From NCBI GenBank assembly GCA_031395485.1, contig JANNUS010000012.1, forward strand, positions 248,001 through 312,000: a stretch of DNA of 64,000 nucleotides, read 5' to 3'. The translations under genes and the position numbers were made by a program. The stretch's first letter is position 1. Every line of letters starts with the position of its first letter. This stretch comes from UBA2336 sp031395485. GTDB lineage: Bacteria > Bacteroidota > Bacteroidia > Cytophagales > Cyclobacteriaceae. The notes beneath the pieces are model-generated. The model searched no databases. It was not told where the DNA came from and saw only the letters and a list, made by a program, of their open reading frames with translations. Positions 45,364-53,802 of this stretch are shown in pieces.

Positions 45364-46246
45364 CCACAGTCATAGAAATAAATCCTCCTGGCAACGAACT
45401 CAAGATATTGATAAAGAAGAAGAGAAGGCTCAATATAACACCGTTGTTAACATCAAAGGAAATTTTAAGAACATCATCGAGCATGATAAATGTAGCTTCA
45501 CGAATTCCCAATCCGCCAAACGAAATTGGAATAATAGACACAATGGATGACACGAGGAAAAGAATAATGAAGAGCAGTATGCTCTCCTGCACACCAATAG
45601 AAGTTAATATGGCAACACAGCAAAGTACCTGAGTAACTTGCACTACAATCGAAAAAAAACTTATTTTCCAAAATGCCTGTTTGAATGATGGAAAGAGTAG
45701 GTAAAGCATTGCATACTTTAGTGGAAATGCAAGCAGTACCATTGCACCTGCCAGAGCAGCTATAAGGGAATCCTTAAAAGTTAAGTCTCTTAACAAAACG
45801 AAGACACTCAGGAGTAATCCAATAGCCCAAATTCCACTCAGTCGATCAAGGAAAACGCCAACGCCAATTTTCTTTAGTGACTGAATTTTCAATTGATTCA
45901 GGTAGAATATTTTATAAGCATCGCCACCAATGCTCCCGGGCAGAAACGTGTTGTAATAAAGTCCAACAAAGCATAACCGAATGTTATCCAGCAGGTTTAC
46001 CGTAACATGGATAGCTTGGAGAAGAAAGTAGGTTCGGAAGGCGCTCGCAACTTTCGAAAGCATTAACAGCACCAAAGCAAGTAGCAACCAAATAAAATTC
46101 GAATGAAGTAAAACTTCTTTTAATTCGAGAAGATTAATTTTTAAACTTGCAAAATACAATCCTCCGAGAGTAAATAGGATTTTTGCTACAATCAATAAAG
46201 TTTTTCGGCTAGACTTCAACGAGGTTGTCTTTACTAATTTTCCCAA
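45305..46246 (-). CDS. LPG-synthase-TM-type flippase-like membrane protein
   Basis: 313 residues with about eight TM helices and the features of the lysylphosphatidylglycerol synthase transmembrane family (UPF0104): FLQAIHVTVNLLDNIRL, NTFLPGSIGGDAYKIFYL (near-invariant G-G-D) and SFGGLGIREATFIML. It lacks the MprF catalytic C-terminal domain, so it resembles the flippase half only and may move a lipid-linked sugar or lipid across the membrane. Its start overlaps the upstream GT2 gene by 38 bases, and its 3' end overlaps the opposite-strand GT2 gene. Confidence 0.85.
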   Translation of the reverse strand: MGKLVKTTSLKSSRKTLLIVAKILFTLGGLYFASLKINLLELKEVLLHSNFIWLLLALVLLMLSKVASAFRTYFLLQAIHVTVNLLDNIRLCFVGLYYNTFLPGSIGGDAYKIFYLNQLKIQSLKKIGVGVFLDRLSGIWAIGLLLSVFVLLRDLTFKDSLIAALAGAMVLLAFPLKYAMLYLLFPSFKQAFWKISFFSIVVQVTQVLCCVAILTSIGVQESILLFIILFLVSSIVSIIPISFGGLGIREATFIMLDDVLKISFDVNNGVILSLLFFFINILSSLPGGFISMTVVTTDHKANQPVADLRQPSL

Positions 46247-47183
46247 CCAATACTTCTTTCACATTAAACGGAACTTTATTCTGAGATTCATAATAGGTCC
46301 GCATCTGCAATTCCGCCATAAATCCAAACGTAATAAGCTGTATCCCGCCTACCAAGAGGATTACACCTAATAATAAAAGTGGTCTTCCCCAGATATCATG
46401 GCCCATTATTTTTTCAATCAAAAGATAAAAATTAATAATTGCACCCAGAAATACTCCTGCCAACCCCATAGTTCCAAACAAGTGCATTGGCTTCTGAACA
46501 TATTTTTGAAAAAATAAAAGAAGCATCAAGTCGCTAAGAACCCGCAGTGTGCGGCCAAGTCCGTACTTTGATTTTCCATAAATGCGAGGATGATGACGCA
46601 CATTCATTTCTGTAATACTTGCGCCTTGCATTTGGGCGAGAATGGGAATAAACCGATGCAACTCCCCGTATAATCCTAACTCTTTGGCCAACCTAGAACG
46701 AAATATTTTTAACGAACAACCATAGTCACTGATTTGAACGCCCGATAAAAACCGAATGAACCGGTTAGCGAGTATACTCGGAATTTTACGAAAGAGGTAG
46801 TTGTCTTGTCGTTGGGCCCTACATCCGGCTACAAGATCAAAATCATCCGATTTAATTTTCGCTAATAAAAATGGGATATCGGCAGGGTCATTTTGCAAAT
46901 CACCATCCATCGTAACAATAAAATCTCCAGTTGCATACAGTATACCAGCTGCCATGGCTGGAGACTGACCGTAATTCTTATTTAGCTTTACTAATCTCAC
47001 ATCCGAATTTGCATACTTCATAATTTCTTTACTCGTGCCATCTGTTGAGCCATCATCTACCATGATAACTTCGTACGACAACCCGGAAAGATTTTCTTCA
47101 AGTTTTACAAGAAGAGGTTGAATATTTTCTCGCTCATTCAGCAATGTAATTACAACAGAAAGTTCTGGATTATGCCTATCCAT
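46209..47183 (-). CDS. GT2 glycosyltransferase (polyprenyl-phosphate sugar type), second copy
   Basis: About 324 residues from the ATG at 47183, which overlaps the preceding stop in ATGGATAG (8 bases). In-frame ATGs at 47210 and 47267 would overlap that gene by more. GT-A motifs: VVITLLNERENIQPLL, VMVDDGSTDGTSKEIM and TMDGDLQNDPAD. Two TM helices follow at about 230-300 (MGLAGVFLGAIINFYLLIEK; LLLGVILLVGGIQLITFGF). It has the same domain layout as the gene at 44320 but is clearly diverged. The overlaps on both sides indicate translational coupling within a four-gene operon. Confidence 0.88.
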   Translation of the reverse strand: MDRHNPELSVVITLLNERENIQPLLVKLEENLSGLSYEVIMVDDGSTDGTSKEIMKYANSDVRLVKLNKNYGQSPAMAAGILYATGDFIVTMDGDLQNDPADIPFLLAKIKSDDFDLVAGCRAQRQDNYLFRKIPSILANRFIRFLSGVQISDYGCSLKIFRSRLAKELGLYGELHRFIPILAQMQGASITEMNVRHHPRIYGKSKYGLGRTLRVLSDLMLLLFFQKYVQKPMHLFGTMGLAGVFLGAIINFYLLIEKIMGHDIWGRPLLLLGVILLVGGIQLITFGFMAELQMRTYYESQNKVPFNVKEVLVGKISKDNLVEV

Positions 47184-48453
47184 AGACAAGCGTAGGTTTT
47201 TGATTGCCATAAAATAATTGATTCGTAGTTTGTGGGAAAAGAAGTAGTATGAAAATACAATAGGCAACTACAATACTTATCCGCATAATAAGTGTTGGTA
47301 AAATTTCTACGTGAGCCAGCGATGTATTAGCAACTTGACTTAAGCCGTCATGCCGGAAAATAGGATTCAAATACGAAATGTGAGCGTCAGTCTCCGCTAC
47401 AGCCCGGATATAGGTATCGTCTGATTGAAATGCATACGAAACGGAATCAACATTTCGAAACGAAGCTTTTTCCTCTCCATTTTGCCCAAAGAGTGTAACA
47501 CGTTGTATGGTGGAATTAAAAAAGTAGGCTACGGTACTTCCCTGTGTGACTACACTCTTTAAAACTTGTCCTTCATGCTGATAAGCCCAACGTTGAAGAG
47601 AATCAACGCTCGAAAGTTTGACTTTTCTTCTAACCCCAACTGTGCTTCCTCTTTTCAATGCACCGATAATTCCCGGCTGCCCGGGTTCTGTAATAAAAAG
47701 TTGACTCCATGAAATGGCAAATTTTTCCTTGTTTACATCGTGCGTGTCATCATTCGCTAAAATCCAAACTGGCTTTCCTGATGACAATGCTTCGTCCCAG
47801 TAAGAAAGATAATTACGATGACGGTTCAGAACCTCCATACATTCATATCCGGTTAGGTCATCAATATCCGATAGCGGATAGGCATTAAACATAGCCGGAT
47901 GATTGACACAAACTACCGCTGAAGATTCCTTTAATTTATTAATGATGAATTGTCGGGTACTACGGGTTTGCCAAAGAAAAACATCAAAGTAATCTACCCG
48001 TTCAGCACCGATTGCTAGCTGATGAGTCTTGTCTACGTTCATACCATGTTCATAAACCGGTATGGCCAGGTTTCCGGAAGCATATATACTAGAGTTAATG
48101 CGTTGATAATCGGAAATGCACGCGATGTCGTATCCAGATTTTAGGTAGGTCGCCAAAAGTGAATCGCCTGGTTGATGGCCATTAGTAAGACCTCCCCAAC
48201 TGATAGCGTGTGCATGAAAGTTTGCCTTATGCCATTTTCCATTTGAACTTTCATATGGATTATAAAGCACATTTCCCTGAAAAGGTCGCTTTTCGGGAAA
48301 ACGGTAGATTTTTGTTTGAAAATATTGGAAGCCGACTAATCCGATGATCAGAACAATGGCGATTTTAAAAGGGACAAGAATACGAACAAGGCTGATGCGT
48401 TTAGGCAGCCGGGTAATGAACTTACTTGTAAGATAAGACTTGAGGGTCTGCAT
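47176..48453 (-). CDS. Membrane-anchored PHP-like phosphoesterase-type protein
   Basis: About 425 residues from the ATG at 48453; a start at 48504 is possible but overlaps the upstream gene by more. One TM helix near the N-terminus (IAIVLIIGLVGFQYFQ), then a PHP-like domain. Its candidate metal ligands are NFHAHAISWG (His-x-His), the aspartate in CISDYQRI, VYEHGMNV, CVNHPAMF and ANDDTHDV (Asp/His). A beta-sandwich tail and a C-terminal TM helix follow (MRISIVVAYCIFILLLF). PHP enzymes hydrolyse phosphoesters; members fused to TM helices are little studied. Its place within the glycosyltransferase operon suggests a role in envelope glycan processing, which is inference. Confidence 0.7.
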   Translation of the reverse strand: MQTLKSYLTSKFITRLPKRISLVRILVPFKIAIVLIIGLVGFQYFQTKIYRFPEKRPFQGNVLYNPYESSNGKWHKANFHAHAISWGGLTNGHQPGDSLLATYLKSGYDIACISDYQRINSSIYASGNLAIPVYEHGMNVDKTHQLAIGAERVDYFDVFLWQTRSTRQFIINKLKESSAVVCVNHPAMFNAYPLSDIDDLTGYECMEVLNRHRNYLSYWDEALSSGKPVWILANDDTHDVNKEKFAISWSQLFITEPGQPGIIGALKRGSTVGVRRKVKLSSVDSLQRWAYQHEGQVLKSVVTQGSTVAYFFNSTIQRVTLFGQNGEEKASFRNVDSVSYAFQSDDTYIRAVAETDAHISYLNPIFRHDGLSQVANTSLAHVEILPTLIMRISIVVAYCIFILLLFPQTTNQLFYGNQKPTLVYG

Positions 48454-50014
48454 AAAGTATGACTGTATGATACGATTCAAAAAATTCCTTGTTCTGGTAA
48501 ACAACCTGAAACCTCGGCTCAGTAAAATGAAGCTCCGGCATATGTTTTTTCATGGTAATCAAAAATATTTTTTCAGATCCCTTATGATTCAGAATTGAAT
48601 CACTAATGGGTAAGATTGGTTTATGGATGTAGAATGAAAAAGATGGGTTATATTTTTTGTAATAAAAGACAGAGGCTTTTGGATCAATAACCTTCATGGC
48701 TTGTACTGTAGTATTTTTGCTGTCGATCTCGGGGAAAACGACATAATAGAAAATGATTATGGTTGCAATCCATGATCCTGCTATTGAAATCAATGAGTGC
48801 TTTGGGAGTTTTCTCAGGTAGAGGACTAAACCAACGATGGCGCCCAATGGAATCAGTAAAAACCAAAATGCAAGATTTTTAAGTTCGGGCAAAAACATGG
48901 TATCTTCTATGACGAGATACAGTGCAATTGGTATGGCAATGGAAATAAGGATGTAAATCCCATAAATAATTTTCCACTTTAGATTCACTAAACCACCGCT
49001 TGCGCTTTGACTAAGATAAAATCCGATAAGGATAGCAGCAAAAGGAAATGCCGGAGCCGGATAACTTGGGAGTTTTGTACCGGAAAATGAAAAGAAGACT
49101 GTTACGACCACTACGACCACTGCAGCGAAGGATAGAAATGGGTTCATTCGGTTTTGAAAATACGATCGGATGGCTGGCCATATGAAAATTGAAAAAGGAA
49201 ACAATCCTGTAATAATGAATAAGGGAATTAACAAAAAATTTCCTCCGTGGCCCTCCATGGCATTGGTAAACCTGCCCACATTATGTTTAAGGAAAAATCC
49301 GGTGGTCCATGCACCGTCTGTCAGGATATGCACGGCAATGTACCAGGGTATACAGATCAACAACATCAAAGCTATTCCGGTGAGTGGCCTAAATGCTTGG
49401 ATTGTTTTTAAATTGAAATTCTTCTGGGATAGAAGGAACAGAACGAAAACAGCACCACTTAAAATCAGGGCAACAGGTCCTTTCGTGAGGATGGCCAAAC
49501 CAATGCAGGCATACGCTAAAAATAAGCCATAAGTTTTCTTTTCAGCATAAAAGTAATACCCCAGAAACATGGCACTTGAAAAAAAGAAAATGAGATAAGG
49601 GTCTGGCACGGCTAAGTGGAATTGCGTGACAAATTGAAGAGAAGTCAAAATGACCAGAGCAGTCCAGAATGCAGCATCCTCGTGGATGAATCTTCGCGTA
49701 AATAAATAGGTTGAGAGTACTGTAAGAATACCAAAAAATGCTGAGAAAAAACGGGCTGCGAATTCATTGACACCAAATATTTTGTAAGCCACCATCATAA
49801 AATAATAATGAAGAGGAGGCTTGTCGGTGCGAAGTTCAGCGTTGAAGGTTGGAACAATTAAGTTCCCGCGATCCAGCATTTCACGTGCGGCAGTGCTATT
49901 CTTTGCTTCGTCCAGTATGAAAATAGATAGCCCACCAATATTGGCTGTAAACAATACTAAACTTAGCACAACGAGGACAATCAATCTAACCTGCACACTG
50001 CTAATTTTTAGCAA
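48422..50014 (-). CDS. GT39-type (ArnT-like) membrane glycosyltransferase, second copy
   Basis: 530 residues with about 11-12 TM helices. The N-terminal loop has the catalytic-acid motif FILDEAKNSTAAREML and TDKPPLHYYFMMVAY; ALVILTSLQFVTQFHLAVPDPYL follows, read in two parts, with the second acidic motif. The C-terminal soluble part (ASVFYYKKYNPSFSFYI) parallels that of the GT39 protein at 42560. First gene of the operon GT39 / PHP-like / GT2 / flippase-like on the minus strand. The acceptor, lipid A, glycan or protein, cannot be told from sequence. Confidence 0.87.
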   Translation of the reverse strand: MLKISSVQVRLIVLVVLSLVLFTANIGGLSIFILDEAKNSTAAREMLDRGNLIVPTFNAELRTDKPPLHYYFMMVAYKIFGVNEFAARFFSAFFGILTVLSTYLFTRRFIHEDAAFWTALVILTSLQFVTQFHLAVPDPYLIFFFSSAMFLGYYFYAEKKTYGLFLAYACIGLAILTKGPVALILSGAVFVLFLLSQKNFNLKTIQAFRPLTGIALMLLICIPWYIAVHILTDGAWTTGFFLKHNVGRFTNAMEGHGGNFLLIPLFIITGLFPFSIFIWPAIRSYFQNRMNPFLSFAAVVVVVVTVFFSFSGTKLPSYPAPAFPFAAILIGFYLSQSASGGLVNLKWKIIYGIYILISIAIPIALYLVIEDTMFLPELKNLAFWFLLIPLGAIVGLVLYLRKLPKHSLISIAGSWIATIIIFYYVVFPEIDSKNTTVQAMKVIDPKASVFYYKKYNPSFSFYIHKPILPISDSILNHKGSEKIFLITMKKHMPELHFTEPRFQVVYQNKEFFESYHTVILYADPQVLSYK

Positions 50015-50309
50015 AAATATTTATCACTCCGTTTATAGCATGAATTCTTCCATCAAGAAAACTTTAATCTTTACCTGAGCACTTAAAATTACTTTAATAT
50101 AAGACCTACGTATTTCATAACAATTCGATAAAATGGAACGTGAAAAATGGAATAAGGTAGTGTTTGAATCTTGTGTAAGTAGAGTTCGAACGGAGACGCT
50201 GTGTGGAGCCACAGATCAATCGTTGAGCCTGTAACCTTGATCATAAAAATTTGAACAGCTTAGATTAATTTCCATACCTTTAACGAATAGCCAAATAACC
50301 ACATTGAAT

Positions 50310-51356
50310 ATGATTTCCGCAAAAGGATATGCCGCCCAAACCCCCACAACAAGTTTAGCTCCATGGAATTTCGAGAGGCGCGAAGTGGGGCCAGTCGATG
50401 TTCAGTTTGATATTTTATACTGTGGTGTTTGTCATTCTGATCTTCACCAAATCAGAAACGAATGGTTTCCGGGAATTTTTCCGATGGTGGCCGGACATGA
50501 AATTGTAGGAAGAGTTGTGAAGGTTGGTAATCAGGTAACAAAATTCAAGATTGGAGACCTCGCTGCAGTGGGTTGCCTTGTTGATTCTTGCCGTACATGT
50601 GATAATTGCATGGAAGGATTGGAGCAGTATTGCTTTAATGGAGCTGTTGGAACATATAACGCACTTTCTAAAGATGGTACGCCAACCTATGGCGGATATT
50701 CGAACACCATCGTTGTTCATCAGGATTTTGTGTTATCCATATCAGAAAAATTATCGCTTCCGGCTGTGGCACCGCTACTTTGTGCAGGTATTACTACCTA
50801 CTCTCCACTTCGGCATTGGAAAGTTGGCAAAGGTCACACACTGGCCGTGCTAGGATTGGGTGGACTTGGGCATATGGCTGTTAAATTCGGTGTAGCCTTT
50901 GGCGCTGAAGTAACGGTACTCAGTACCTCTACTTCCAAAGAAGTGGACGCAAAAAAACTAGGCGCACATAAGTTTGTACTTACATCCGATCCAGCACAAA
51001 TTAAAAATGCAAAGCGATCTTTTGATTTCATTCTTGACACCGTTTCAGCACCACACGATCTTAAGCTATACTTATCACTTCTTAAAACAAACGGCACACA
51101 CATCATGGTGGGTATACCTCCCGGACTAAGTCAAGTGCACCCGTTTAATTTAATGGATGGAAGAAAAAGTCTTGCCGCCTCCGGCATCGGTGGCTTACCC
51201 GAAACGCAGGAGATGCTTAATTTCTGTGCTGAGCATAATATTGTTTCGGATATTAAACTGATAGACATCAAAGACATCCACACCGCGTATGATCGCATGA
51301 TAAAAGGGGATGTGCGGTACAGATTCGTAATTGATATGGCTACCTTAAATACCTAG
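50310..51356 (+). CDS. Zinc-dependent NAD(P) alcohol dehydrogenase (AdhC/YahK-like)
   Basis: 348-residue medium-chain alcohol/aldehyde oxidoreductase. Catalytic zinc ligands are C38 and H60-region (YCGVCHSDLH; MVAGHEIVG). The structural zinc loop has four cysteines in VDSCRTCDNCMEGLEQYC. The Rossmann motif is LAVLGLGGLGHMAVKFG. It belongs to the cinnamyl-alcohol-dehydrogenase-like group that reduces a broad range of aldehydes with NADPH. The start is the ATG at 50310 (MISAKGYAAQTPTT), since this N-terminus is the family form. A second, truncated version of this N-terminus lies at 41871. Its stop is abutted by a GH97 tail fragment. Confidence 0.92.
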   Translation: MISAKGYAAQTPTTSLAPWNFERREVGPVDVQFDILYCGVCHSDLHQIRNEWFPGIFPMVAGHEIVGRVVKVGNQVTKFKIGDLAAVGCLVDSCRTCDNCMEGLEQYCFNGAVGTYNALSKDGTPTYGGYSNTIVVHQDFVLSISEKLSLPAVAPLLCAGITTYSPLRHWKVGKGHTLAVLGLGGLGHMAVKFGVAFGAEVTVLSTSTSKEVDAKKLGAHKFVLTSDPAQIKNAKRSFDFILDTVSAPHDLKLYLSLLKTNGTHIMVGIPPGLSQVHPFNLMDGRKSLAASGIGGLPETQEMLNFCAEHNIVSDIKLIDIKDIHTAYDRMIKGDVRYRFVIDMATLNT

Positions 51357-51679
51357 AAGCGGAGCCCGGGCAATTCATAACGGTGGCCCGCAAAGCAAAA
51401 GGAAAATCAAGTTGGTTTTTTGGAAACGTAAATGGTGAAACTCCCCGGACATCAGCGATAACATTTGATTTCCTTGTGTCAGGCAAAACGTATATCGCGA
51501 GTATTTATGCCGATGCAAAAGATGCCCATTACAAAACTAATCCACAAGCCTATACGATTCGTAACGTTCTGATCACTAACAAGTCGAAGCTCACACAGTG
51601 GTCCGCATCGGGTGGGGGATATGCCATCCGTATTATAGAGGCAGATAAAAGCAAAACAATGGGGTTGAAAAAGTTATGA
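51351..51679 (+). pseudogene. GH97 glycoside hydrolase, C-terminal fragment
   Basis: An open frame of about 109 codons running in from the dehydrogenase stop (visible from about LEAEPGQFITVARKAKG). It matches the C-terminal sandwich of GH97 alpha-glucosidases/galactosidases: VARKAKGKSSWFFGNVNGE, AITFDFLVSGKTYIASIYADAK, ATYKTNP-type DAHYKTNPQAYTI, KSKLTQWSASGGGYAIRI. There is no start of its own beyond a GTG at 51383 and the catalytic barrel is absent, so it is a relic, probably left by the same rearrangement that joined the ADH and LRR sequences. Not expected to be functional. Confidence 0.7.
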
Positions 51680-51798
51680 TAGTTGATTGAGTCGTTGGCC
51701 AAAGCTGTTAGCTCTTTTATCGTAATCATAAGTAGCCAATGCCCAAGTCCGATTTCATTACAAGTCGTATATTGCAGAAGCAAACAAACTAATATAGC

Positions 51799-52353
51799 AT
51801 GAAAAAGAAAATCCTCTTTGGTATTGGCGCAGTGTTCATAGTATTTGTCCTCTGGTCAGCTTATGGCATTTTTTTCGCTCCAAAGAAGAGCCCGCCTGCA
51901 ATGACCTCATTGAGTGACAAAGGCCTGGATTTGAACGTAAGTTATAGCCAACCGTCTAAGCGGGGACGTGTAATTTTCGGAGAGAAATCGGAAAGTGCGC
52001 TGCAGCCGTATGGAAAATATTGGAGACTGGGTGCCAACGCGGCTACTGAGATTACATTCAGTAAGGATATTACGTTTGCAGGGCAGCCCGTGAATGCAGG
52101 AAGTTATCGCATGTATGCAGTACCCGGAGCCGAGGCCTTCAAGATAATTCTCAACAGTGAACTGGGTGTTGTTCTTGCTGCCGCTGCAGAACCAAATCAT
52201 GATCGTGATCTATTGACGGTAGAGATTCCGGTAGAACAATTAACGACTGTGGTAGAAACGTTCACGATCAGTTTTGATTCTGATTCCATCGGTATCCACA
52301 TGAACATGGACTGGGACAAGGTACACTTGCGCGTCCCCATTGGACTTCGTTAA
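51799..52353 (+). CDS. DUF2911 protein with N-terminal membrane anchor
   Basis: 184 residues: an N-terminal TM helix or uncleaved signal (ILFGIGAVFIVFVLWSAYGI), then a DUF2911 domain. Recognisable parts are LNVSYSQPSKRGRVIFG, LQPYGKYWRLGANAATEITF, YRMYAVPGAEAFKIIL and ETFTISFDSDSIGIHM. The fold is a small beta-sandwich common in Bacteroidota; its function is unknown. It is preceded by an apparent 119-base leader and is not obviously in an operon with its neighbours. Confidence 0.87.
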   Translation: MKKKILFGIGAVFIVFVLWSAYGIFFAPKKSPPAMTSLSDKGLDLNVSYSQPSKRGRVIFGEKSESALQPYGKYWRLGANAATEITFSKDITFAGQPVNAGSYRMYAVPGAEAFKIILNSELGVVLAAAAEPNHDRDLLTVEIPVEQLTTVVETFTISFDSDSIGIHMNMDWDKVHLRVPIGLR

Positions 52354-52365
52354 TATGTATTTAAT

Positions 52366-52577
52366 CTAAAGAGACTTAATTTTTCTCAGAAAATTATCCC
52401 GAAAAGTAGCACTCAGGGGAATTTCTTGATCTGCTATCCTTACAGAACTCCGATCAATGCTTCGCACTTTATCATGAGAGACGATAAATGATTTGTGGAC
52501 TCTGGAAAACATCGTACTTGGCAAAAGCTCCAAAATTTCTCCATCGTGAGCAAGCTCATTATTTTTTCCGTAGGCAA
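52366..52577 (-). pseudogene. LytTR response regulator, C-terminal fragment
   Basis: On the minus strand the frame reads AYGKNNELAHDGEILELLPS, then STMFSRVHKSFIVSHDKVRS, IDRSSVRIADQEIPLSATF and FRDNFLRKIKSL before a TAG (stop at 52366-52368). This is the second half of a LytTR DNA-binding domain (FSRVHKSFIVS is its hallmark). The receiver domain and the first half of LytTR are missing; homology breaks where the 26-bp repeat (52575-52600) begins. It is a pseudogene remnant. The ATG-started frame overlapping it (52440-52631) is in a different frame and not a gene. Confidence 0.72.
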
Positions 52578-52605
52578 GTTGTTAACATAGCTTAGGCTCC
52601 TGGCC
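52575..52605. repeat. 26-bp repeat, copy A
   Basis: CAAGTTGTTAACATAGC then TTAGGCTCC (52575-52600), followed by tGGCC. It is identical over 26 bases to 53584-53609, where gGGCC follows. Copy A coincides with the break in the LytTR remnant. The rest of the gap (52606-52664) shows nothing recognisable. Confidence 0.75.
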
Positions 52606-52664
52606 CTACCAATCATAGATTTTTTTAGCACGGGCTTTCTAATAATTCAATGTCCTTGTTCAAA

Positions 52665-52706
52665 AGACAAAAAATCAGGTCGAGTTATCTTACTCGACCT
52701 GATTGA
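52665..52706 (-). terminator. Intrinsic terminator after the 52732 lipoprotein gene
   Basis: A perfect 13-bp inverted repeat, AATCAGGTCGAGT (52673-52685) and its complement (52692-52704), with loop TATCTT. On the minus strand the stem is followed by TTTTTTGTC. It lies 27 bases downstream of the lipoprotein stop codon, so it terminates that gene. Confidence 0.9.
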
Positions 52707-52731
52707 AAATCACAATAGTTGATTCATTTTT

Positions 52732-53325
52732 TTAGGGATTCAGCGTTACAGCAACATTATCAATATTTGCTGAAACACTGCAGCCCGCATCACCTCCACA
52801 GACAGCCTCTATCAATACCGAAATACCTTGAGAGACATCCGTTCCTCCGGCTATTGTAAATGTTCCTGTAAATATTGCCCAATTGCTACCAGGTATGGGT
52901 GCAGGACTAAAAACGTGAGTGAATGATGCTCCAGGGGAAACCTTTTCACCAAACAATAGCACATTGAATATTGCACCTGGCTGCACAACAACGCCTTTAT
53001 AATCGAACTTCACTTGAACCACATCGCCAGCCATTACAACTCCTGCTCCGATTCTTTCTTGTTTAAATGCCGGGCTACTCAGGCCACCTGTTGCAAGCCT
53101 ACCTGACCAAGCCCCACCGTTGTTGATCGTGTTATCTAATGCAGCAGTGCCACCATTTTGAAATAGTAACCAACCTTCCGTGGTACCTGTTTCAAAGTTT
53201 CCATTAGTGACTAACCCCCCGTAGAACAGCTCCGAAGTCTGATCATCTTTATCCTCGCATCCAACAAAGAAAATCAATATGCTGAAAATCAATGCCAGCT
53301 TCGCGTACCTAATAAATTTGTTCAT
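52732..53325 (-). CDS. Lipoprotein with a carbohydrate-binding-like (CBM4/9-type) sandwich
   Basis: About 197 residues from the ATG at 53325 (MNKFIRYAKLALIFSILIFFVGC, lipoprotein signal); a start at 53367 would add 14 polar residues. After a DKDDQTSE linker comes a jelly-roll pattern: LVTNGNFETGTTEGWLLFQN, then VMAGDVVQVKFDYKG, TFTIAGGTDVSQGISVLI and the closing strand SANIDNVAVTL. This resembles galactose-binding-like/CBM4_9 modules. A cysteine pair (AVCGGDAGC) may form a disulfide. Function beyond ligand binding is not inferable. It ends at a strong terminator. Confidence 0.75.
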   Translation of the reverse strand: MNKFIRYAKLALIFSILIFFVGCEDKDDQTSELFYGGLVTNGNFETGTTEGWLLFQNGGTAALDNTINNGGAWSGRLATGGLSSPAFKQERIGAGVVMAGDVVQVKFDYKGVVVQPGAIFNVLLFGEKVSPGASFTHVFSPAPIPGSNWAIFTGTFTIAGGTDVSQGISVLIEAVCGGDAGCSVSANIDNVAVTLNP

Positions 53326-53567
53326 AGTATATTTAGCTTTATAGTTACTTATTATTTTTCCCCCCACGTAGTCAACCTACAGAATCTATTTTTGCTTTCT
53401 CGAATAAAGTTTTAGCAAATCTACATTTTATTTTCAGAACGGATAAATATGATGTTTCGGTTCCTGAGGAACTAAACAAAAATAATACCTGTCATGCATC
53501 TGAATTAAATTAATGGCTCCGTCACAGCGAGTCAGCCTATAAATAGTTATATAATGGTCAGGCGTTA

Positions 53568-53645
53568 TCCGCCATTAGGCGGACAAGTTGTTAACATAGC
53601 TTAGGCTCCGGGCCTGTCTGCCGAAGTGCCTCACGTAGGCAGGCT
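53568..53645. repeat. Palindrome cluster with 26-bp repeat copy B
   Basis: The cluster holds, in order, TCCGCC-ATTA-GGCGGA (53568-53583, perfect), the 26-bp repeat (53584-53609), and CTGCC..GTG-CCT-CAC..GGCAG (53618-53642, arms with symmetric three-base internal loops). It is more GC-rich than its surroundings and looks like a small REP-, MITE- or relic-type element. The rest of the 53326-53802 gap carries no gene, tRNA or terminator that I can identify. Confidence 0.7.
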
Positions 53646-53802
53646 TACTCAATTTTCATAGAAAGTTTTTAGCGCGTTGGATTTTCAGTAACCCACCTTT
53701 ATCACTCACACCGGACTGAGGCAGCGACACTCTTTAGCTATCGGGAGGAGGGAAGTGAGGCCGGACAATGTGTGTTGCTGCTGGGTTGGGAGAGCAGGCT
53801 AT

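Noticed and set aside
50304..50309. TTG at 50304 as the alcohol dehydrogenase start
   Set aside because: The ATG at 50310 gives the conserved MISAKGYAAQ N-terminus, which also appears at 41871.
53561..53645. Integron attC recombination site
   Set aside because: Palindromes are present, but the core GTTRRRY/RYYYAAC pair was not found in the right arrangement and no cassette or integrase is near.
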